From: Myxococcales bacterium
GTDB lineage: Bacteria; Myxococcota; Polyangia; Polyangiales; Polyangiaceae
DNA: 16,540 bases
Reading direction: 5' to 3'
Assembly: GCA_003151595.1 (NCBI GenBank)
Contig: PLXW01000017.1
Coordinates: 72,746 to 89,285, forward strand
A program made the position numbers and the translations under genes. The notes beneath the pieces are model-generated. The model was not told the origin of the DNA. It made no database searches and saw only the letters and a list, made by a program, of their open reading frames with translations. Below are positions 1-7,386 of this stretch, one piece after another. The stretch's first letter is position 1, and every line of letters begins with the position of its first letter.

Positions 1-125
1 GTCGTCTTGCCGGCGTCGGGGTGCGAGATGATCGCGAACGTCCGGCGGCGGCGAATCTCGTGCGCGAGCACGGAGCCCGCGGGCGCGGCGGTGGCGTCGG
101 TCGGCTTGTCGGCGTCGTTCGACAT
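1..125 (-). CDS. prfC: Peptide chain release factor 3 (RF3), N-terminal fragment
   Basis: Only the first 41 codons lie in the window; the gene continues past the left edge. RF3 is a cytoplasmic translational GTPase that recycles RF1 and RF2 from the ribosome after peptide release. Reading from the ATG at 123-125, the protein opens with a low-complexity Ala/Asp/Thr leader of about 20 residues. It then enters the sequence [19 protein letters not shown], which is the family-specific start of the RF3 G domain; SHPDAGKT is the G1/P-loop, in which RF3 has Ser-His-Pro-Asp where EF-G has Gly-His-Val-Asp. The gene follows ydcF on the same strand after 43 nt. A GTGCTAACT box at 139-147 lies 13 nt before the start codon and may give it its own promoter. 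The call is strong despite the short fragment, because the P-loop variant separates RF3 from EF-G, LepA and TypA. Confidence 0.9.
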   Translation of the reverse strand, partial: MSNDADKPTDATAAPAGSVLAHEIRRRRTFAIISHPDAGKT

Positions 126-138
126 CGAAGAGCGCGCT

Positions 139-147
139 AGTTAGCAC
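139..147 (-). promoter_or_regulatory. Candidate -10 box upstream of prfC
   Basis: On the minus strand this reads GTGCTAACT and ends 13 nt before the prfC ATG. It matches a box that recurs before other genes in the window (see findings). TAACTA or CTAACT could act as an extended -10 element. No convincing -35 was seen, so the call rests on recurrence and position only. Confidence 0.3.
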
Positions 148-168
148 GTGAGCGGGGTAGGCGCCGGT

Positions 169-933
169 TCACTCGCTCCAACCCCGCATCCGGTAGACGA
201 TTCGGGCCACCCACTCGCGGATCGCCCCGGTGCTCTCGGCGAGCGACGACGCCTGCGGCCCCCACCGGCTCCAGTGGCGCGCCGGATCGTACGCGCCGAA
301 ATCGACGGCCAGCGTGTCGGCCTCCAGCCCCTCTTTCGCGAAGCACCCGCGCGCCCGCTTCATGTGCGCCGCGCTCGTCACGATCACGTCGCGCATCCAC
401 CCGCGCTCGCGCGCGATGCGCGTCGATTCGATCGCGTTCTCGTGCGTGTTCCGCGACGCCTCGTCGACCGCGATCCGCGCCGGATCGATCCCCCAGGCCG
501 CGAGCTGCTGCGCGATGAGGCGCGCTTCCGGCGGGGCCTCGCCCGGCCCCTCGTTCCACGACGACCCGCTGAGGATCGCGTAGCGCGCGCGGTTCGTGCG
601 CAGGAGATCGTAGGTCGCCAGGATCCGCTCGACCGCTTCGTCGTACGCCGGGCTCTTCGTGTCGGCGGTGACCATCCCGTCCATCGTCCCACCGAGCACG
701 ATGACGGCGTCGTACGTCACGTCCGGCTTGATCGACGTGAGCGCCGGCTGCTCGAGCGCATACAACAGCCGATTGGAGACCACCGGGCTCGCAAAGAAGA
801 GGAGCAACGCCATCGCCGCCGCCGGCAACGCGAACGCGAGCCGCGGCGCGCGCTTTCGCAGCGCGTACGACAGCACGAGCAAGAGGAGCGCGTCGAAGAG
901 CGGGTCGAGGAAGATCTGCGCGAGGTGACTCAA
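169..933 (-). CDS. YdcF/ElyC/SanA-family (DUF218) membrane protein
   Basis: This 254-residue protein has two hydrophobic N-terminal segments (about residues 8-24 and 32-52), followed by a DUF218 domain that probably faces the periplasm. Family landmarks are VIVLGG (77-82), SGSS (122-125), a conserved Glu at 136, SRNTHENA (160-167) and VTSAAHMKRA (185-194). In Escherichia coli, ElyC and SanA of this family are linked to envelope integrity and peptidoglycan or lipid-carrier homeostasis, but the reaction is not settled. The best start is TTG at 931-933. No in-frame ATG or GTG lies upstream, and starting further downstream would remove the first membrane helix typical of ElyC. A GAGG lies just before it. 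It sits 19 nt after the lipoprotein gene and 43 nt before prfC, so co-transcription with the lipoprotein is likely. Family assignment is firm; the substrate is unknown. Confidence 0.88.
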   Translation of the reverse strand: MSHLAQIFLDPLFDALLLLVLSYALRKRAPRLAFALPAAAMALLLFFASPVVSNRLLYALEQPALTSIKPDVTYDAVIVLGGTMDGMVTADTKSPAYDEAVERILATYDLLRTNRARYAILSGSSWNEGPGEAPPEARLIAQQLAAWGIDPARIAVDEASRNTHENAIESTRIARERGWMRDVIVTSAAHMKRARGCFAKEGLEADTLAVDFGAYDPARHWSRWGPQASSLAESTGAIREWVARIVYRMRGWSE

Positions 934-952
934 CGCCTCAACGCATATCGCA

Positions 953-1978
953 TCACTTCGCTGGGGGCTGCACCGTCGGCGCGCAGGTCGAAACGCCGGC
1001 GCCGACGATCCGGAAGCCGATGTTCGTCATGTACGCGGTGTCGATCGTGCCGGTCGCCGGGCTGTAGTGCGTGACGTTCGTGGTCCGGCTCTTATCGCTG
1101 GGGCACGTGTAGAGGTAAAAGTCGCCGCCCCAGAACGAGAACGCCCAGTACTGCGGCGACTCGACGCCGGTCATCGTGACGACGTTCGACGTCGCGCCGC
1201 TCCCCTTGTCGATCTGCGCGATCTGAATCGGGCTGCTCGTGAAGAAGCCGTAGAGGCGACCGTCGCCGGTGCCGGTGAGCTCCGCGCTCTGTCCGGCGAG
1301 CGCGCCGGTGAACTGACCGATGGGCGCCAGTTTCTGCGACGTGAGATCGATGCTCCCCAGCCCTTGGCTCCCGCCGAGGGAGGGCGGGAGGGGGACCCCG
1401 CCGGTGGACGCGGTCGCTGCGACGAAGAGCGTCTCGTTGGTGCTGCTCGACGAATCGGTCGAGAAGCCCATCCCGAGTTGAAACCAGCCGTCGGTGAGCG
1501 CGACGTTCGTCGTCGTGCAGCTCCCGTCGGCGGTGCTGACTTTGAAGATGCTGCCGCTCGTAGCGCTGCCGCTCGTAACGTCCTGCGACACGTAATTGAC
1601 CCACGCCACCGCATCGCGCGAGACGGCCATCGAGTTCGGCACGAGCGAGGTCGCGCAGCCGAGCGGGCCGACCTTCTTGAACGTCTTGTTCGGCGGATCG
1701 AAGCTGTAGAGATCGTTCTCGAAGGAGAGGACGTAGACGAGCTTCGCCGCGTCGGAGCATCCGTCGTTGGCGCCCGCATCGAGGAGCGTTCCGCCGAGCC
1801 CTCCGCCGCTGCCGCTGCCACCGCTGCTCGAACCGCCGCTGGAGGAGCCGCTACCGCTTCCGCCGCTCCCGCTTCCGCCACCCCCTCCGCCGCCGTCGCC
1901 GAAACCGCTGGAGGCGCTCGAGCCGCCGCAGGCGCTGGCCAGACCGATCACGAACGCCGACAAAAGAAGCCTTCGCAT
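953..1978 (-). CDS. Secreted lipoprotein with Gly/Ser linker and propeller-like body
   Basis: I do not recognise a named family. The product (341 residues from the ATG at 1976-1978) starts MRRLLLSAFVIGLASACGG, a clear lipoprotein signal peptide with lipidation expected at Cys17. A Gly/Ser-only stretch follows (about residues 29-63), then a globular body of about 275 residues. The body contains repeated beta-strand segments such as LVYVLSFENDLYSFDP, GSIFKVSTADGS, LGSIDLTSQ and GRLYGFFTSS, consistent with a beta-propeller-like fold. It is presumably anchored to the outer membrane with the propeller held away by the linker. In-frame ATGs exist at 1984 and 2089. I chose 1978 because a GTGCTA box ends 9 nt upstream, and because the 2089 start would run into the divergent protease gene. 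It is the first gene of the leftward ydcF-prfC group. Confidence 0.8.
   Translation of the reverse strand: MRRLLLSAFVIGLASACGGSSASSGFGDGGGGGGGSGSGGSGSGSSSGGSSSGGSGSGGGLGGTLLDAGANDGCSDAAKLVYVLSFENDLYSFDPPNKTFKKVGPLGCATSLVPNSMAVSRDAVAWVNYVSQDVTSGSATSGSIFKVSTADGSCTTTNVALTDGWFQLGMGFSTDSSSSTNETLFVAATASTGGVPLPPSLGGSQGLGSIDLTSQKLAPIGQFTGALAGQSAELTGTGDGRLYGFFTSSPIQIAQIDKGSGATSNVVTMTGVESPQYWAFSFWGGDFYLYTCPSDKSRTTNVTHYSPATGTIDTAYMTNIGFRIVGAGVSTCAPTVQPPAK
1790..1894. repeat. Low-complexity Gly/Ser-codon tract
   Basis: This tract inside the lipoprotein gene is made almost only of GGN, AGC and TCN codons on the minus strand. It encodes about 35 consecutive Gly/Ser residues after the lipidated Cys. It is a flexible tether and probably length-variable by slippage between strains. 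It also creates a Pro-rich open frame on the plus strand that is not a gene. Confidence 0.85.
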
Positions 1979-1987
1979 GGACATTCC

Positions 1988-1996
1988 GGCTAGCAC
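1988..1996 (-). promoter_or_regulatory. Candidate -10 box of the leftward lipoprotein gene
   Basis: It reads GTGCTAGCC on the minus strand and lies 9 nt before the ATG at 1978. It shares GTGCTA with the boxes upstream of prfC and the phosphodiesterase-family gene. It lies in the 97-nt divergent region shared with the site-2 protease gene. The match to TAnnnT is imperfect because the last base is C or G. Confidence 0.25.
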
Positions 1997-2054
1997 AGTT
2001 GCCGCGACGCGCAGGTCGCAATCGCGTCGCGCGCGGTGTGGGGTACATTGCCGC

Positions 2055-2063
2055 GCGTAAGAT
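2055..2063 (+). promoter_or_regulatory. Candidate -10 box of the site-2 protease gene
   Basis: GCGTAAGAT contains TAAGAT, a good TAnnnT hexamer, ending 12 nt before the ATG at 2076. With a usual 6-7 nt from -10 to transcript start, the leader would be about 5 nt. No clear -35 element is visible. TACATT at 2044-2049 is an alternative -10. Confidence 0.35.
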
Positions 2064-2079
2064 GAAGCCGCAGCGATGA
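2062..2079 (+). other. Five-codon upstream ORF overlapping the protease start
   Basis: ATG AAG CCG CAG CGA TGA encodes MKPQR. Its stop overlaps the protease start codon as ATGA (2076-2079). It arises because GATGAAGCCG occurs twice (2061-2070 and 2075-2084). It could couple translation of the protease to leader translation, or be a chance product of the duplication. If the -10 at 2058-2063 is the only promoter, this ORF would not be transcribed. Confidence 0.25.
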
Positions 2080-2726
2080 AGCCGTTCACGTTTCCACTGG
2101 GTTCGATCCCCGTCCGCGTTCACCCATCGTTCCTCGTGGTGTCGGCGATGCTCGGCGCGAGCGGGAACGTGACGCTCGCCGGGTTGGTGCAGTGGGTGGT
2201 CGTCGTCTTCGTGGGCGTGCTGCTTCACGAGATCGGGCACGCTCTGGTGGGGCGCGCGTTCGGGCTCGCGCCCGAGATCGATCTGCAAGGCATGGGCGGG
2301 CTCACGTCGTGGGGGAGGAGCGGCAGGCGGGCGGTGGGGACGGCGCGAAGCGTCGCCATCAGCCTCGCGGGCCCGTTCACGGGCATCGCGATCGGCGTGG
2401 CCGCTTACTTCTACCTGGAGAAGCGCGGCGACGAACTGAATCCGCGGTATCTCTCGCTCCTCTCCGACGTCATCTGGGTGAACCTCGGGTGGGGCATCTT
2501 GAACCTCCTGCCGATTCTTCCGCTCGATGGAGGCAACGTGCTCCGGTCGATCACGCGGCACTTCTCCGGTGGGCGCGGCGATCGGCAAGCGCATTACATT
2601 TCGATCGGCTTCGCGGTCGCCGTGGGCATCGCGGCGATCGTGACGCGCAACTACTTCGGCGCGCTGATGGTCGCGTACTTCGCCTTCTTCAACTACCAAG
2701 CCCTGAGCGCGGCCGAGTCACCCTGA
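2076..2726 (+). CDS. Site-2 protease family (M50) membrane zinc metalloprotease
   Basis: This 216-residue polytopic membrane protein has the zinc motif HEIGH (residues 51-55) in a hydrophobic helix and SLAGP (96-100). The second M50 signature, NLLPILPLDGGN (143-154), supplies the third zinc ligand Asp151. Such proteases cut transmembrane substrates inside the bilayer, often releasing transcription or sigma factors. This member is short and has no PDZ or CBS domain, so it belongs to the compact Rip3/SpoIVFB-like type, and its substrate cannot be inferred. The ATG at 2076 gives a good N-terminus (MKPFTFPLGSIPVRVHPSF), and IPVRVHPSF is typical of the first strand of this subfamily. The gene is divergent from the lipoprotein-ydcF group and is followed after 59 nt by a small lipoprotein. 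Confidence 0.92.
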   Translation: MKPFTFPLGSIPVRVHPSFLVVSAMLGASGNVTLAGLVQWVVVVFVGVLLHEIGHALVGRAFGLAPEIDLQGMGGLTSWGRSGRRAVGTARSVAISLAGPFTGIAIGVAAYFYLEKRGDELNPRYLSLLSDVIWVNLGWGILNLLPILPLDGGNVLRSITRHFSGGRGDRQAHYISIGFAVAVGIAAIVTRNYFGALMVAYFAFFNYQALSAAESP

Positions 2727-2785
2727 CCCACTCGCGCACGCGCACGAGCTGAGGCGCGACGATCTCGCCAGAAGACGACCTTCGG

Positions 2786-3154
2786 GTGCACAATGCGCGG
2801 GTGCGCTTCTCCCCCACGCTCTACTTCCTCGTTCTCGCCGTGCCGCTCTCGCTCGCTGGTCTCGGCTGCAACGAAGCAAAACTGACGACGAGCCCCGACG
2901 ATGCTGGATGCGCCGCACCAAAAGTCGAGTATCCGTGCAAACTGCAGCCTTCGAGTGTCCCAGGATGCTCGGGCGATCTCGGCTCGGACGCAGTTCTCGG
3001 ACGAGATCTGGTGTTCGACGGCAGTGCACCCGCCAACTGCAAGATCATCGTGAACGATCTCACGCCCGACGAGGACAACCAGTGCACGATCCTGGGCGCT
3101 TGCGCATGCAATCTCAGTGACGCTGGCGTGTACGGCTGGACATGCCGCGAATGA
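2786..3154 (+). CDS. Small cysteine-rich lipoprotein
   Basis: I know no family for this 122-residue product. The GTG at 2786 (alternative GTG at 2801, same frame) begins a signal peptide ending in SLAGLGC, a canonical lipobox, so lipidation and surface or periplasmic anchoring are expected. The mature part contains eight further cysteines spread over about 90 residues, including a CAC near the end, which suggests up to four disulfides and an extracytoplasmic fold. Its codon use looks less GC-biased than its neighbours (for example AAA, ACT, CCA and GAT are common), which may mean a younger or transferred gene. It lies between the site-2 protease gene (59 nt) and the TerB-like gene (10 nt) and is likely co-transcribed with the latter. 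Confidence 0.75.
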   Translation: MHNARVRFSPTLYFLVLAVPLSLAGLGCNEAKLTTSPDDAGCAAPKVEYPCKLQPSSVPGCSGDLGSDAVLGRDLVFDGSAPANCKIIVNDLTPDEDNQCTILGACACNLSDAGVYGWTCRE

Positions 3155-3164
3155 GAGACACCGA

Positions 3165-3692
3165 ATGCTGACCCTCACGCGCGAGAAGCTCGACCCGCTG
3201 CGCGATGCGCTGCGCGCGCGTGGAGCGCGGCCATCGATCGTCGTGCCGGCGATGGCGACCTCGCAGGAGCTCGTCGATGCGCTGCGCCTCGTCGAAGAGT
3301 GGGGCGCGTTCGTGGAGGCGATGTATTTGATGATGGCCGCGGACCACCGCGTGAAGAACGTGGAGCGCGAAGTGCTGCGCGGCGCGCTGCTCACGCTGTC
3401 GGACGATCGCGTTCGCACGCGGCACATGGAAGCGATGCTCGACGCGGCGATGCGCAAGGTCATGGCCGAAGGGCCCGAGAAGCGCCTGGCGATCGTGATC
3501 GACGCGCTGAAAGGGAACCCGGCGCGCGCCGAGTCGGCGGTGGTGGTGGCGGCTGCGATCGCGATGGCGGACCAGCGCGTGGTGCCCGAGGAGCACACGC
3601 TGCTGACGGCGCTGACGAAGGGGCTCGGCGTCGACTCGAAGCGCGCCGACGCCATCCTCGAAGAGATGGCGCGCGAAGCGGCGAAGTCGTAG
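3165..3692 (+). CDS. TerB-like domain protein
   Basis: This 175-residue, mostly helical soluble protein carries a TerB-type domain over residues 45-160. The two halves carry related acidic motifs, AADHRVKNVEREVL (58-71) and MADQRVVPEEHTLL (135-148). This is the internal duplication expected of the TerB/DjlA-N superfamily, where such Asp/Glu residues bind metal. TerB-like domains occur in tellurite-resistance operons and in many envelope or stress modules, so tellurite resistance should not be assumed; no other ter gene is present here. ATG 3165 is chosen because it follows GAGA and lies 10 nt after the stop of the lipoprotein gene; an upstream start at 3117 would overlap that gene. The end is convergent with the TPR gene with a 7-nt gap and no visible hairpin between them. 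Confidence 0.75.
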   Translation: MLTLTREKLDPLRDALRARGARPSIVVPAMATSQELVDALRLVEEWGAFVEAMYLMMAADHRVKNVEREVLRGALLTLSDDRVRTRHMEAMLDAAMRKVMAEGPEKRLAIVIDALKGNPARAESAVVVAAAIAMADQRVVPEEHTLLTALTKGLGVDSKRADAILEEMAREAAKS

Positions 3693-3699
3693 GCGCGCG

Positions 3700-6417
3700 C
3701 TAGCCTAGACGCGCGCGGCTGCTCGGCGGCGGCGGAGGGAGCGACGCGCGAAGCGCGATCCCGAGCCCGGCGCGCAGATCGGCGTACGCGCGCGACGCGC
3801 TGAAGCCGAGGAGATCCGCGCGCCGCTCTTCGAACGTGAGGTCCGCGATCCCGCGTTGCTCTTCGCGCAACATGCGCGTGGCCACGCCGAGATCGCCCGC
3901 GAGCAACATCCCGGCGCGGTTCGCCGTCAGCTCCACCCCACGGATCCACGCCGCGAGATCGACCTTGCCGCCGCGAACGTCGAGCCGCTCGACCGCGATC
4001 GCGAGCTCGCTTCGCTGCGCTTCGGTCGCGTGGGCCACGAGCTCCTTCCGGAGCTTCGCCGCGTCGGCCGCTGCGTGCGCGGGAACCGGGAGCTCTGGGC
4101 GCGCCAGCTTCACCGCCGCGAGCACGAGCGCGGTGGCCTCGCTCACCGACGGATAGAAGATGAGCGGGTAGTGCTCCGGGCGGTAGTAGACCAGGTGCCG
4201 CGCGACGAAGAACGCCAGCTCGGGCACGCTGCGGCCGCTCATCACCGACTCGCCGAACGCGGTCGACGGCGTGTGCGCTTGCAAGGCAGCCAGCGCATCG
4301 ACGATGTCTTCGCGCGCGTAGAGATCCGGCGGCGCGACGCCGAGCACGTCGCCCGCCCAGGCGAACGTGCGCACCACCGACGCCGTGCTCTGGGGCGAGA
4401 GTCGCGTGTTCGGATCGAGCGCGAGGATCCGCTTCGCCGCGCGCAGCTCCGCCAGCTTCACCGCGATCGCCGCCGGCGCGATCTCGCGCACGATGGCCTC
4501 GATGACCTCGTCGTGACCCGGCGCGCGCAACGCCGTCCAGGCAGCCTCGTCGAGCTTCGTGTTCGGGCGCGGGCCTTCACCGCGAAATTGATCCGCGAGC
4601 ATTCCTTGATCGACGTTCGCCGCGCCGAGATCCTCGAGCGCCGTCGCCGCTATCCACGCGCGATCGGTCGACCCCGCGCGCCTGTGCAGATCGAACAAGC
4701 GCCGGTACGTCGCTGCGCGCGTCGGCTCGTGGCGCGCCGCGGTCTCGAGCTCGACGATCGCCTCCGACATTTCCCCCTTCGCCACCAGCAGCTCGGCCAG
4801 CGCCGCCCGCGTCTCCACGTCGCGCGGTCGCAGCTTCACGGCTGCGGTGAACGCTTCGAGCGCGCCCGGCCCGTCTCCGATCTTGTCGCGCCGCAGCTGC
4901 CCTAGCCTTCGACAGATGTCCCACGCGCGCGCCGCGTCTTCGCGCACGGCGAAGGCGTCGATCAGCTTGGCGTAGAGCCGATCGAGCAACCCCCATTCTT
5001 CCTTGCGCGATCGAATCGCCACGATCGCCGCCAGCGCGCGCTCGTGCGTCGGGTCTTCTTCGAGCGCTCTCTCGAGGAGGAGGAGCCCCGCGGTCTCGTC
5101 GCGCAGCCGCCCGAGGATCACGTCGGCCTGATCGAAGTGCCGCGCCGCCTTGTCGTGAAGGAGGTTCTCGGCGTCGGCCATCGCGCCGATCGTGTCGGCC
5201 GCCTTTCGCCAGTTGCGCATCGACTCGTACGTCGCCCGCAGCGAAGACAGGATCCGGAAATCGCCCGGCGCGATCGCGCGCGCCTCTTCCAGCACCGCGG
5301 CCGCCTTCGTGACGTCCTTCGCATCGACGTAGCGCTCGGCCACGCGAGACAGCGCTTCCGCGCGCTCCGCGTCGGTCTCGCGCGTGAGCGCGATACGACG
5401 CTCGTACGACGCCGCCCGACCGAACTCCTTCGCATCGCCCGCCAGATCCGCCAGCGCGCGCAGCGACCGCGTGTGATCCGGCGACGCCGACAGCGCCTTC
5501 TCGAAGCTCGCCTCCGCTTCGCGCTTCTTCCCCTGCGCCAGCTTCACCTCGGCCACGCTCGCGTAGAGCGACGCCATGGCCTGCGGCTGACCGCCGCCCA
5601 GGATCATCAGCGCCTTCCGATACCCGTCGAGCGCTTCGTCGAAGCGCCCCTTCTGATGCGCGCGCTCGGCGTCGGCGAGGATCGGCTCGATCGCCGGCAG
5701 CGGGAGAATCGATCGCGAACGCGGCGCCCGCGTGCTCGACGGCGGGGCCGACGCGCGCGACGGCGGCGGCTCCGACACGCGCTCCAGGATCGGCGCGACC
5801 ACCACGAAGTCGGTCGGTCCCTTTACGTGCACGAAGCTCGGCACCGATGACGCGAACTCGGGGTGCCCGGTCAGCTTCGGGTACGCCACCGACATGCGCA
5901 TCGTCCCTTGCTCGTCGAGCGCGGTGACGTCGTCGATCGCCTGCACGAAGAAGCGCGTCAGCGCGAACGCCGGCGCCGCATCGAGCGGCCCCGACTCGAC
6001 CGCCGCAAGTAGCTCCACGGCGTGCTCGCGCGGCGCGACGGCGCGCACGATCGCCTCGACGTGCTCCAGCGCGTTGAACGCGTCGCCCGCTTCTCCAGCC
6101 GCGCGCGCGTCGAGCACGAAGAGCAGCTGCTCGAGCGGTCGCAAACAGATGATCGCCGCGACCTCGTCGAGCGGGAGCGGCACCTCACCGGCCAGCGCGA
6201 TTGCGCCATCGACCAGCGCGACGTCGCCCGCCACGTACACGAGCGCCGCGTCGTCCTTCTCCGTCACCTCGACCGCGCGCGTGAGGTCGCGACGCAGGTT
6301 GGCGCCGGCGCGAAGCCGGACGACGTTGAACCCCGCGCGCATGATGGCTAGCCGAAGCGGGGCGAGGCGATCGAGGCTGTCCGCGCTCTCTGGCTCGACG
6401 ACGAGGGCGAAACGCAT
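3700..6417 (-). CDS. TPR protein with degenerate caspase-like N-terminus
   Basis: This 905-residue protein has no signal peptide and is probably cytoplasmic. Residues 1-210 look like a caspase-like (peptidase C14) fold. There is a first beta-strand FALVVEP, a helix-strand unit LRRDLTRAV...DDAALVYVAGDV (41-66) and a strand LLFVLDARAAG (98-108). These align with the family's YFSGHG and DACHSG motifs, but the catalytic His is Asp65 and the catalytic Cys is Arg105, so peptidase activity is unlikely. A Pro/Ser-rich linker (211-240) precedes about eight to ten TPR-like helical hairpins (245-600). The C-terminal domain (620-890) is unassigned; ELAFFVARHLVYYRPEH (733-749) resembles a metallopeptidase HExxH helix that has lost its motif. 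It is the last gene of the leftward run, 55 nt after the phosphodiesterase-family gene. TPRs are certain; the caspase relation is inference. Confidence 0.8.
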   Translation of the reverse strand: MRFALVVEPESADSLDRLAPLRLAIMRAGFNVVRLRAGANLRRDLTRAVEVTEKDDAALVYVAGDVALVDGAIALAGEVPLPLDEVAAIICLRPLEQLLFVLDARAAGEAGDAFNALEHVEAIVRAVAPREHAVELLAAVESGPLDAAPAFALTRFFVQAIDDVTALDEQGTMRMSVAYPKLTGHPEFASSVPSFVHVKGPTDFVVVAPILERVSEPPPSRASAPPSSTRAPRSRSILPLPAIEPILADAERAHQKGRFDEALDGYRKALMILGGGQPQAMASLYASVAEVKLAQGKKREAEASFEKALSASPDHTRSLRALADLAGDAKEFGRAASYERRIALTRETDAERAEALSRVAERYVDAKDVTKAAAVLEEARAIAPGDFRILSSLRATYESMRNWRKAADTIGAMADAENLLHDKAARHFDQADVILGRLRDETAGLLLLERALEEDPTHERALAAIVAIRSRKEEWGLLDRLYAKLIDAFAVREDAARAWDICRRLGQLRRDKIGDGPGALEAFTAAVKLRPRDVETRAALAELLVAKGEMSEAIVELETAARHEPTRAATYRRLFDLHRRAGSTDRAWIAATALEDLGAANVDQGMLADQFRGEGPRPNTKLDEAAWTALRAPGHDEVIEAIVREIAPAAIAVKLAELRAAKRILALDPNTRLSPQSTASVVRTFAWAGDVLGVAPPDLYAREDIVDALAALQAHTPSTAFGESVMSGRSVPELAFFVARHLVYYRPEHYPLIFYPSVSEATALVLAAVKLARPELPVPAHAAADAAKLRKELVAHATEAQRSELAIAVERLDVRGGKVDLAAWIRGVELTANRAGMLLAGDLGVATRMLREEQRGIADLTFEERRADLLGFSASRAYADLRAGLGIALRASLPPPPPSSRARLG

Positions 6418-6426
6418 GGGTGGCCG

Positions 6427-6435
6427 AGGTTAGTG
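6427..6435 (-). promoter_or_regulatory. Candidate -10 box of the TPR gene
   Basis: It reads CACTAACCT on the minus strand with TAACCT as the hexamer, 9 nt before the ATG at 6417. It fits the recurring near-start box and would let the TPR gene be transcribed apart from the upstream run. It overlaps a GC-rich inverted repeat (GTGGCG at 6433-6438, CGCCAC at 6451-6456). Confidence 0.3.
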
Positions 6436-6472
6436 GCGCGTGACGCGCGACGCCACCGTCTCCAGCGAATAC

Positions 6473-7375
6473 TCAGGCGAATGAGACGACGAACGCGGCG
6501 TGATCCGAGTCCGGAAGAGGCACGTCGCGATCGAACTCGCCGTGGTCGCGGAGCTCTTCGTTGCAGAAGCGTGCAGACTGCAGCCTCTCGCGGAGCGGGC
6601 GGCTGACCAGGATGTGATCGATCTGCTGCTTCCGTCCGTCATGCAGGATGCTGAAGCGCGCGGCCTCGGGCACGGCGTCGGCGCACGACGCGAGCGAGTG
6701 CTCCCCTCCCCCGCACACGACGCGGACGACCTGCGACGTGGGGTGGTCGTTGAGATCCCCGGCGACGACGACGTGGCGCGAGGGATCTTCCGCCAGCACG
6801 GCATCGACGAGCCCGCGCACGAACAGCGCTTCGGCCGCGCGCCACGTGGCGCTGCGAAGGTGACCCTCGGCGTAGTCGCGCCCCGACCTGGGGGTGATCG
6901 ACTCGCCGCGCGTGTCCTTCATGGGGAGGGCGCGGTTCGATTTGAAGTGCCCGACGAAGAGATCGACCGTGCCGATCGATCCGCCGTCGACGCGTGCATG
7001 AACGATCCCGCGACGCAGCGGGATGCGGATTCCGAACGGCTGAGGATCTCCTTCGACGAACGTGGGGAACGGGAGCGCATCGGCCGTGTGCACACGCGAG
7101 GTGAGCACCGTCGCGCGCGAGAGGATCGCGCACCCGATGCCGCGCGCATCGACCGTCCCCATGATCGGCGGGCCGTACCCGAGCGACGCCGCGCGTGACG
7201 CGAGAAGCGCCACGACGCTCGCCGAGCCTACCTCCTGCAACCCGACGACATCGGCGTTCGCCCCTTCGAGCACGCGCGCCAGCGTGGCGAGCTTGGCATC
7301 GAGGTGGACGCGCGACGCATCGTCGGGGGCGTCGAAGAGGTCTTTGACGTTGAAGCTCGCGAGAGTGAGGGGCAT
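6473..7375 (-). CDS. Endonuclease/exonuclease/phosphatase-family protein
   Basis: This 300-residue product has the full set of EEP-superfamily motifs: FNVKDLF with Asn9, LQEV with the metal-binding Glu48, GHFKSN (142-147), GDLND (206-210, Asp207 and Asn209), IDHIL (252-256) and the C-terminal SDHA with catalytic Asp291-His292. The fold hydrolyses phosphodiester or phosphomonoester bonds in DNA, RNA, inositol phosphates or sphingomyelin with Mg2+. The sequence does not fix the substrate. No signal peptide is visible, so it is cytoplasmic, unlike its upstream neighbours. ATG 7373-7375 gives a family-typical start (MPLTLASFNV). It lies 33 nt after the haloperoxidase-type gene and 55 nt before the TPR gene on the same strand, so it may be part of one long transcript. 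A GTGCTAGAT box 11 nt upstream suggests it can also be expressed on its own. Confidence 0.88.
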   Translation of the reverse strand: MPLTLASFNVKDLFDAPDDASRVHLDAKLATLARVLEGANADVVGLQEVGSASVVALLASRAASLGYGPPIMGTVDARGIGCAILSRATVLTSRVHTADALPFPTFVEGDPQPFGIRIPLRRGIVHARVDGGSIGTVDLFVGHFKSNRALPMKDTRGESITPRSGRDYAEGHLRSATWRAAEALFVRGLVDAVLAEDPSRHVVVAGDLNDHPTSQVVRVVCGGGEHSLASCADAVPEAARFSILHDGRKQQIDHILVSRPLRERLQSARFCNEELRDHGEFDRDVPLPDSDHAAFVVSFA

Positions 7376-7386
7376 CGCGCGGAGCG

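Noticed and set aside
1..125. EF-G, LepA or TypA identity for the left-edge GTPase
   Set aside because: The P-loop context [13 protein letters not shown] is specific to RF3; the others have IAHVDHGKT- or GHVDAGKT-type sequences.
1767..2060. Plus-strand Pro-rich open frame (PLPPLLEPPLEEPLPLPP)
   Set aside because: It is the reverse reading of the Gly/Ser linker of the lipoprotein gene.
3165..3692. Tellurite resistance function for the TerB-like gene
   Set aside because: No other ter genes (terC, terD, terZ type) are nearby, and TerB-like domains are widespread outside tellurite resistance.
2693..3949. Long minus-strand open frame across the small lipoprotein and TerB-like genes
   Set aside because: Its translation is Arg/Ser/Ala-rich with no recognisable domain. 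It is antisense to two genes with clear start signals and domain content; high GC makes such shadow frames common here.
6433..6456. GC-rich inverted repeat (GTGGCG/CGCCAC) as a terminator between the phosphodiesterase-family and TPR genes
   Set aside because: The arms are only 6 bp, the loop is 12 nt and no T-run follows. Such repeats arise easily at this GC content.
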